The notes under the pieces were generated by a model that did no database searches, had not been told where the DNA came from, and saw nothing but the letters and a program-made list of their open reading frames with translations. Shown here one piece after another: positions 43,499-48,023 of a DNA stretch of 48,023 nt. The position numbers and the translations under genes are program-made. How positions within the stretch are numbered: position 1 is the stretch's first letter; the number at the start of each line of letters is the position of its first letter. The stretch is from Candidatus Atribacteria bacterium (GTDB lineage Bacteria; Atribacterota; Atribacteria; Atribacterales; Atribacteraceae), in contig PWXL01000114.1 in assembly GCA_003561145.1 (NCBI GenBank), positions 1-48,023 of the forward strand, given 5' to 3'.

Positions 43499-44054
43499 AC
43501 GACGGGAAATCAGGAGCTTTGTCGCTTTAGACATACCGGCTGAAGCCAAACAATATCTAAAAAACCTCATAGAATCACGCATACATGCACTAGAGGGTGC
43601 CCGTTGGATTCGGCCGGAACAGATGCATTTTACCTTGAAATTTTTCCCTTCTTTTCCTTTGGAACGATTAGTGGAAATGAGAGGCCTCTTCAGCACACTG
43701 AGTGGGAGCTTTTCTCCCATCACCGTGGTACTCGAAAACATGGGCGTGTTTCCCTCTCCCTCCAAAGCACGGGTATTATGGGTAGGCACAGATTCCTTAT
43801 CTGCCCGTACACTGTGTTCTTTGGCCAATACCCTGGAAAATGCTTGTGAACGGCTGGGTTTCATGAAAGAGAAGAGACCTTTTGTACCCCATATAACCAT
43901 AGCGCGTTTTCGTAATCCACGTGCTGTGCCACCGAATATTTTGCATATGGACAACTCTTGTGAGACCATAGTGCACAGGCTGGTTTTCTACCAGAGCACG
44001 CTCACACCTTCAGGGGCGATGTATCACCCTTTGTGCGAATACAGCTTGGAGTGA
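43479..44054 (+). CDS. thpR: RNA 2',3'-cyclic phosphodiesterase (2H family, ThpR)
   Basis: The 191-aa member of the 2H phosphoesterase superfamily carries both catalytic tetrapeptides: H50-x-T52 (MHFTLKF) and H138-x-T140 (PHITIARF), at the standard spacing. Members open 2',3'-cyclic phosphates or ligate RNA halves in vitro; the physiological substrate is uncertain. GTG 43479 overlaps cinA by 20 nt. A thpR gene between cinA and recA recurs in Clostridia. Confidence 0.9.
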   Translation: MEDRKNKRREIRSFVALDIPAEAKQYLKNLIESRIHALEGARWIRPEQMHFTLKFFPSFPLERLVEMRGLFSTLSGSFSPITVVLENMGVFPSPSKARVLWVGTDSLSARTLCSLANTLENACERLGFMKEKRPFVPHITIARFRNPRAVPPNILHMDNSCETIVHRLVFYQSTLTPSGAMYHPLCEYSLE

Positions 44055-44070
44055 GCGATACACTCAGATA

Positions 44071-44127
44071 ACTCCTTACACCAGTATGTGGAGAACGAAC
44101 ATGAACAATGGAATAGAGAGAAGGAGT
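44071..44127 (+). promoter_or_regulatory. recA upstream region: GAAC repeats and possible SD-sequestering stem
   Basis: Three GAAC half-sites (44093-44096, 44097-44100, 44103-44106) lie 30-45 nt before recA. No palindromic Bacillus-type SOS box (GAAC-N4-GTTC) is present. ACTCCTT (44071-44077) is perfectly complementary to AAGGAGT (44121-44127), the recA Shine-Dalgarno. I see no convincing -35/-10 pair here. Confidence 0.3.
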
Positions 44128-44135
44128 GAGTTTGC

Positions 44136-45146
44136 GTGAATGAACGGGAAGAAATGGTGAAACAAGCAATCGGCATGATAGAAAAGAAATATGGTAAAGG
44201 GTCAATCATGTTTTTGGATCAGCACAATACGCTTGCTGATGTAGAGGTCGTGAAAACCGGTTCGATTCTGCTCAATATTGCCCTGGGCGTAGGAGGCTTA
44301 CCCCGGGGGAGAGTTGTAGAAGTGTATGGACCGGAAGGGTCAGGAAAAACAACCATTGCTCTGCACGCTATAGCCCAGTCTCAAAAGAACGGTGGGGTAG
44401 CGGCATTTGTAGACGCTGAACACGCACTGGACCCGGCGTATGCGAGTAAAATTGGTGTACAGATGGATAAACTCCTGATCTCCCAGCCGGGTACGGCTGA
44501 AGAGGCTTTAGACATCGTCGATACCCTGGTGCGCAGTGGCGGGGTTGATATCGTCGTCCTCGATTCGGTCGCCGCCCTTGTTCCCCGTACCGAACTCGAG
44601 GGAAGCATCGGTGATCAAACAGTGGGGCTACAGGCACGCTTGATGTCTCAAGCATTACGAAAGCTTACCGGTTACATCAGTAAAACGCACACAGTGGCTA
44701 TTTTTGTCAACCAACTACGGGAAAAGATCGGTGTTATGTTCGGCTCCTCGGAAACAACTCCCGGTGGAAGGGCTCTGAAATTTTATTCCAGTGTACGGAT
44801 AGACGTGCGTAAAAGAGAATTTATCCGGGATTCCCGTGACCAGATCATTGGATCCAAAACACGGCTCAAAGTGGTCAAAAATAAGGTGGCATCTCCCTTT
44901 AAGGAAGTGGAAATAGAGCTTATTTACGGAGAAGGAGTTTCCTCTGAAGGTGAGATCCTTGCCTTGGGTGAGGAGACCCGACTGCTGAAAAAATCCGGGA
45001 GCTGGTTTTCTTTTGATGAATACCGCCTGGGGCAGGGTCGTGACAACGTACGCCAATACCTGAAGGACAATCCTGATGTAGCTGAAAAACTATTGTTGTC
45101 AGCACTGGAAAAACTTGAAATAGAGCCGAAAAGAGCCATGAATTGA
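44136..45146 (+). CDS. recA: Recombinase RecA
   Basis: The 336-aa strand-exchange and SOS co-protease protein has Walker A GPEGSGKT (65-72), IVVLDSVAALVPR (Walker B), L1/L2 DNA-binding loops (EGSIGDQTVGLQARLMSQALRKL spans L1; FGSSETTPGG is L2), and VFVNQLREKIG-type IFVNQLREKIG. GTG 44136 follows AAGGAG. The C-terminal acidic tail is shorter than in E. coli. recX follows after one base, as in many bacteria. Confidence 0.98.
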   Translation: MNEREEMVKQAIGMIEKKYGKGSIMFLDQHNTLADVEVVKTGSILLNIALGVGGLPRGRVVEVYGPEGSGKTTIALHAIAQSQKNGGVAAFVDAEHALDPAYASKIGVQMDKLLISQPGTAEEALDIVDTLVRSGGVDIVVLDSVAALVPRTELEGSIGDQTVGLQARLMSQALRKLTGYISKTHTVAIFVNQLREKIGVMFGSSETTPGGRALKFYSSVRIDVRKREFIRDSRDQIIGSKTRLKVVKNKVASPFKEVEIELIYGEGVSSEGEILALGEETRLLKKSGSWFSFDEYRLGQGRDNVRQYLKDNPDVAEKLLLSALEKLEIEPKRAMN

Positions 45147-45147
45147 T

Positions 45148-45615
45148 ATGACTGGTAGAAGAAACGCCCATCAACGGGCGGCGCAGTTGCTTGCCCGCCG
45201 GATGTACACCAGAAAAGAGCTGGAAGAAAAATTGTGTCAAGACGGTTATAGTAAGGCAGATATACATACAGCGCTCGAAGATTTTCACAGAGATGGATAC
45301 TTGAATGACGAAGAGTATATACGGCGCTTCGTAGAGGACCGCCGTACCTTTCGACCGCGTGGATATTATGGGTTACAGGCTGAACTTGCCCAACGTGGAA
45401 TTCCATCACGCATACTTGATACCTTGCGCGAGTATTATTCAACTACAGATGAGAGAAGCGATGCTCTTCGATTGCTGGAGAGCTGGGCTCAGGGAGAAGA
45501 AAAGCCCGATCGTAACCGCTTCGTTCGGAGGCTTTTTTCACGCGGGTTTACCGATTCCGCGATAGAAAATGCCTGGAGGGAAATGCTTGAAAAGCGCTAC
45601 AACCTTCGTTCTTGA
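45148..45615 (+). CDS. recX: Regulatory protein RecX
   Basis: The 155-aa helical-repeat protein modulates RecA filaments. It has the three-helix repeat pattern: AAQLLARRMYTRKELEEKL, then LEDFHRDGYLNDEEYIRRFVEDR and a further repeat with LFSRGFTDSAIENAW. The ATG is 1 nt after the recA stop, implying translational coupling. The stop codon is inside the -35 of the next promoter. Confidence 0.88.
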   Translation: MTGRRNAHQRAAQLLARRMYTRKELEEKLCQDGYSKADIHTALEDFHRDGYLNDEEYIRRFVEDRRTFRPRGYYGLQAELAQRGIPSRILDTLREYYSTTDERSDALRLLESWAQGEEKPDRNRFVRRLFSRGFTDSAIENAWREMLEKRYNLRS

Positions 45616-45640
45616 CGATAGCGGGACAGCCGTATAGAAT
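45612..45640 (+). promoter_or_regulatory. sigma-70-type promoter for rny
   Basis: TTGACG (45612-45617), overlapping the recX stop codon, and TAGAAT (45635-45640) are 17 nt apart. The expected start near 45647 gives a 46-nt leader. This separates rny-ymdB from recA-recX, although no terminator follows recX. Confidence 0.6.
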
Positions 45641-45692
45641 GAGTGGACTGTACGCGGTACTTTGAAAATTGAATAAGGGGTGAAACGAAAAC

Positions 45693-47222
45693 ATGGCATT
45701 GGTCTATTTGCTGTTAGGTGTTTGCGCTGGAATCGCTGCAGGAATGTTCTTTCGAACGCTGCAGCTTAAAAAAAATCAGATGGCCACCCAACACAAGGTG
45801 GAAGAAATAATTCGTGAAGCCACCAGGCAAGCTGAATCTCTCAAAAAGGAATCTCTTATTAGTGCCAAAGAAGAAATTCTGCATGAGAGGAAGACCCTGG
45901 AAGATGAAGTACGTGACAAGCGGAAGGAACTTCAAATTCTTGAAGACCGTTTTTTACGCCGGGAAGATATGATAGAAAGGCGTATGGACCAGTTGGAGAA
46001 AAAAGAAAGCACCCTTGACAACCTGAGGCAGGAAATCGATCGAACACTGACAGAAGCCGAAAAGCTCAAAGAAACACAAGCAAGAGAGCTTACCCGTGTT
46101 GCAGGTCTTACTGTGGAACAGGCCAAAGAAGAACTTTTAAGAACAGTGGAAAAAAACCTGGAATACGAAATTGGCATACGAATCAAAGAAGCAGAGGAAC
46201 GTGCCAGGAAAGATGCAGAGCGTATTGCGCGGGAACTCGTGGTGAATTCCATACAGAGATACGCGGCGGAATTTACAGCGGATAATACGGTAGCTGTTGT
46301 TTCGCTTCCCAGTGATGATATGAAAGGAAGGATCATCGGAAGGGAAGGGCGAAATATCAGGTCTTTTGAGATGATGACAGGTGTAGATCTCATTATCGAT
46401 GATACACCCGAGGCTGTCATAATTTCGTCTTTTGATCCCATCAGGCGCGAGATTGCTCGAATATCCCTGGAAAAATTGATTGGTGACGGGCGAATTCATC
46501 CGGCTCGTATTGAAGAACTTATTGAAAAAGCAAAGCTACAAGTAGAAGACAGAATCATTCAGGAAGGTGAGCAAGCTCTTTTTGATACCGGTGTAAAAAA
46601 CATCAATCCTGATTTGATTAAACTGTTGGGTAAGTTGTTTTACCGTACCAGTTACGGACAGAATGTTTTACAGCATTCCAAGGAGGTAGCCTTTTTTGCA
46701 GGCTTAATGGCCAGTGAGTTGGGATTAAACCCCACGATTGTGAGAAGAGCCGGACTCCTCCATGACATTGGCAAAGCCGTAGATCACGAAGTGGAAGGCC
46801 CTCATGCCATTATAGGGAAAGAATTGGTAGCACGGTACGGTGAAAAAGAGGAAGTCATACACGCTGTGGAAGCCCATCACTCTGATGTCGAGCCGGAGAC
46901 AATAGAGGCAGCCCTCGTTCAATCCGCAGATGCCATATCCGCATCCCGCCCGGGTGCCCGGCGGGAAAGCCTTGAATCTTACATCAAACGATTGGAGCAG
47001 TTGGAGAACATTGCCAGTGATTTTGAAGGCGTGGATAAGTCTTACGCCATACAGGCGGGGAGAGAAGTGCGTATCATTGTCAAGCCTGAGAAGCTCGACG
47101 ACGCCCGTTCGGCCAAACTGGCCCACGATGTGGTGAAAAGAGTTGAAAAAGAACTTGAATATCCCGGACAAATACGGGTAACAGTCATCAGAGAAACTCG
47201 GGCTGTAGAATATGCAAAATAA
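45693..47222 (+). CDS. rny: Ribonuclease Y
   Basis: The 509-aa endoribonuclease initiates mRNA decay at the membrane in Bacillota. A single N-terminal transmembrane segment (about 3-22) is followed by a long coiled coil (about 30-190), a KH domain (MKGRIIGREGRNIRSFE) and an HD domain whose metal-binding HD is in AGLLHDIGKAVD. The C-terminal region carries the EAHHSDVEP and SRPGARRES segments of the family. Length and architecture are standard. ymdB follows after 17 nt. Confidence 0.97.
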   Translation: MALVYLLLGVCAGIAAGMFFRTLQLKKNQMATQHKVEEIIREATRQAESLKKESLISAKEEILHERKTLEDEVRDKRKELQILEDRFLRREDMIERRMDQLEKKESTLDNLRQEIDRTLTEAEKLKETQARELTRVAGLTVEQAKEELLRTVEKNLEYEIGIRIKEAEERARKDAERIARELVVNSIQRYAAEFTADNTVAVVSLPSDDMKGRIIGREGRNIRSFEMMTGVDLIIDDTPEAVIISSFDPIRREIARISLEKLIGDGRIHPARIEELIEKAKLQVEDRIIQEGEQALFDTGVKNINPDLIKLLGKLFYRTSYGQNVLQHSKEVAFFAGLMASELGLNPTIVRRAGLLHDIGKAVDHEVEGPHAIIGKELVARYGEKEEVIHAVEAHHSDVEPETIEAALVQSADAISASRPGARRESLESYIKRLEQLENIASDFEGVDKSYAIQAGREVRIIVKPEKLDDARSAKLAHDVVKRVEKELEYPGQIRVTVIRETRAVEYAK

Positions 47223-47239
47223 ACAGCGGGAGAAGACGA

Positions 47240-48013
47240 GTGCGTTTTCTTATCGTGGGTGACGTGGTAGGTCGGCCGGGTCGGAGAATTTTACAGGAAA
47301 AACTCCCGTATTTGAGAAAAACACATGCTGTGGATGCTGTGATAGTTAACGGAGAAAACGCAGCTGCAGGATTGGGGATCACTCCCCAGGTATGTGAAGA
47401 AATTCTTGACATGGGGGTCGATGTTATTACCAGCGGAAACCACATATGGGATAAAAAAGAAATACTCGAATATATAGCGCATCAGCCACGCTTGCTTCGG
47501 CCGTTAAACTATCCTGAAGGAGTACCGGGACAGGGTGGATTACTTTTGGAAACACGGGGGATTCCCTGGGCGGTGATCAGTCTCAATGGAAGGGTTTTCA
47601 TGAATTCCCTTGATTGCCCCTTCAGGCGCGTCGAAGAGCATATCGCCGGTATACCCGGCAACACCAAGGTGGTGATTGTCGATTTTCATGCTGAAGCCAC
47701 CTCCGAGAAAATTGCCATGGCCTGGTATCTTGATGGTAAGGTTTCCTGCCTGGTGGGTACCCATACTCATGTTCCGACCGCCGATGAGCAGCTTTTCCCC
47801 CGCGGGATGGCATATATCAGTGATATCGGGATGACCGGTGCTCACAATTCTATTATTGGAGTTGAGGTGAAACAAATTTTGCATAGATTTTTAACCCAGA
47901 TGCCCGTTAAGAATATCGTCGCCAAGGAAAACCTCTTTTTGAACGGTGTGCTGGTTGATGTTGATAACGGAAGCGGAAAAGCCAAGGGAATACAAAGGAT
48001 TTCCGTGCAATAG
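47240..48013 (+). CDS. ymdB: YmdB-family metallophosphodiesterase (2',3'-cAMP phosphodiesterase)
   Basis: The 257-aa calcineurin-like enzyme has metal ligands in FLIVGDVVGRPG, NGENAAAG, SGNHIWD, VDFHAEATSEK and GTHTHVPTADE. In Bacillus YmdB hydrolyses 2',3'-cyclic nucleotides and influences biofilm and motility; rny-ymdB pairing is conserved in Bacillota. GTG 47240 has weak AGAAGA upstream. The stop is at 48011-48013, so the gene is complete; only 10 nt of sequence follow. Confidence 0.94.
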   Translation: MRFLIVGDVVGRPGRRILQEKLPYLRKTHAVDAVIVNGENAAAGLGITPQVCEEILDMGVDVITSGNHIWDKKEILEYIAHQPRLLRPLNYPEGVPGQGGLLLETRGIPWAVISLNGRVFMNSLDCPFRRVEEHIAGIPGNTKVVIVDFHAEATSEKIAMAWYLDGKVSCLVGTHTHVPTADEQLFPRGMAYISDIGMTGAHNSIIGVEVKQILHRFLTQMPVKNIVAKENLFLNGVLVDVDNGSGKAKGIQRISVQ

Positions 48014-48023
48014 TTGCCCGCTA

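Noticed and set aside
44093..44106. Canonical Bacillota SOS (LexA) box before recA
   Set aside because: The GAAC elements are direct repeats with no GTTC partner; kept only as a separate, weaker observation.
1..48023. Mobile element, prophage, CRISPR or defence island
   Set aside because: No transposase, integrase, att-like repeats, spaced repeats or typical accessory genes were found; the region is uniformly housekeeping.

Overview
The window is 48 kb of densely packed bacterial chromosome carrying almost entirely core information-processing genes. I call 42 protein genes, one tRNA, and a handful of promoters, terminators and RNA structures. The gene set (whiA, mutS2, rny-ymdB, ylxR, ylxP, recX, queT, an MsmX/UgpC-type ATPase) and gene order (infC-rpmI-rplT-pheS-pheT-cvpA-mutS2; rimP-nusA-ylxR-infB-ylxP-rbfA-nrnA-truB-ribF-rpsO-pnp-ftsK; rimO-cinA-thpR-recA-recX-rny-ymdB) point to a Bacillota (Firmicutes) lineage or a close relative of that gene order, probably a deep-branching Clostridia- or Limnochordia-like organism. 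The sequence alone does not settle the phylum. No phage, IS, CRISPR, toxin-antitoxin or defence island is visible.

Layout. 1-160: tRNA-Leu(CAA) on the minus strand with its own promoter. 161-11572: a tight plus-strand run of polA-derived 5' nuclease, glgA, coaE, uvrB, uvrA, uvrC and whiA, in which the nuclease sits in the same apparent transcription unit as the whole UvrABC excision system. 11559-12837: a single-gene sugar-ABC ATPase unit with its own promoter and terminator. 12928-16094: gap, tpiA, secG and a nicotinate phosphoribosyltransferase behind a near-consensus promoter; pgk is not between gap and tpiA. 16122-17402: the IF3-L35-L20 operon with its terminator. 17460-23827: pheS, pheT, cvpA, mutS2. 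23829-25796: a class A penicillin-binding protein, the only protein gene on the minus strand, convergent with mutS2. 25934-27680: queT and tyrS. 27681-28084: the only long gene-free stretch, holding GC-rich tandem repeats, a good promoter and a putative terminated leader or small RNA. 28085-40842: the translation/RNA-processing superoperon from rimP to pnp, followed by ftsK and rodZ. 40839-48013: rimO, cinA, thpR, recA, recX, rny, ymdB.

The genes cover nucleotide excision repair and recombination (uvrABC, recA, recX, mutS2), translation initiation and ribosome maturation (infC, infB, rimP, rbfA, rimO, truB), RNA decay (pnp, rny, nrnA, ymdB), aminoacylation (pheST, tyrS) and central carbon/cofactor metabolism. 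Two observations stand out. The first gene looks like a DNA polymerase I that kept an intact 5' nuclease but lost the polymerase core, with recognisable remnants of the palm start and of the C-terminal end. Two regulatory-class genes, infC and pnp, have no ATG/GTG/TTG start at the position required by homology and Shine-Dalgarno, and appear to start at ATC or ATA. Start usage is otherwise unusually non-ATG: about 13 GTG and 4 TTG of 42 genes by my calls.
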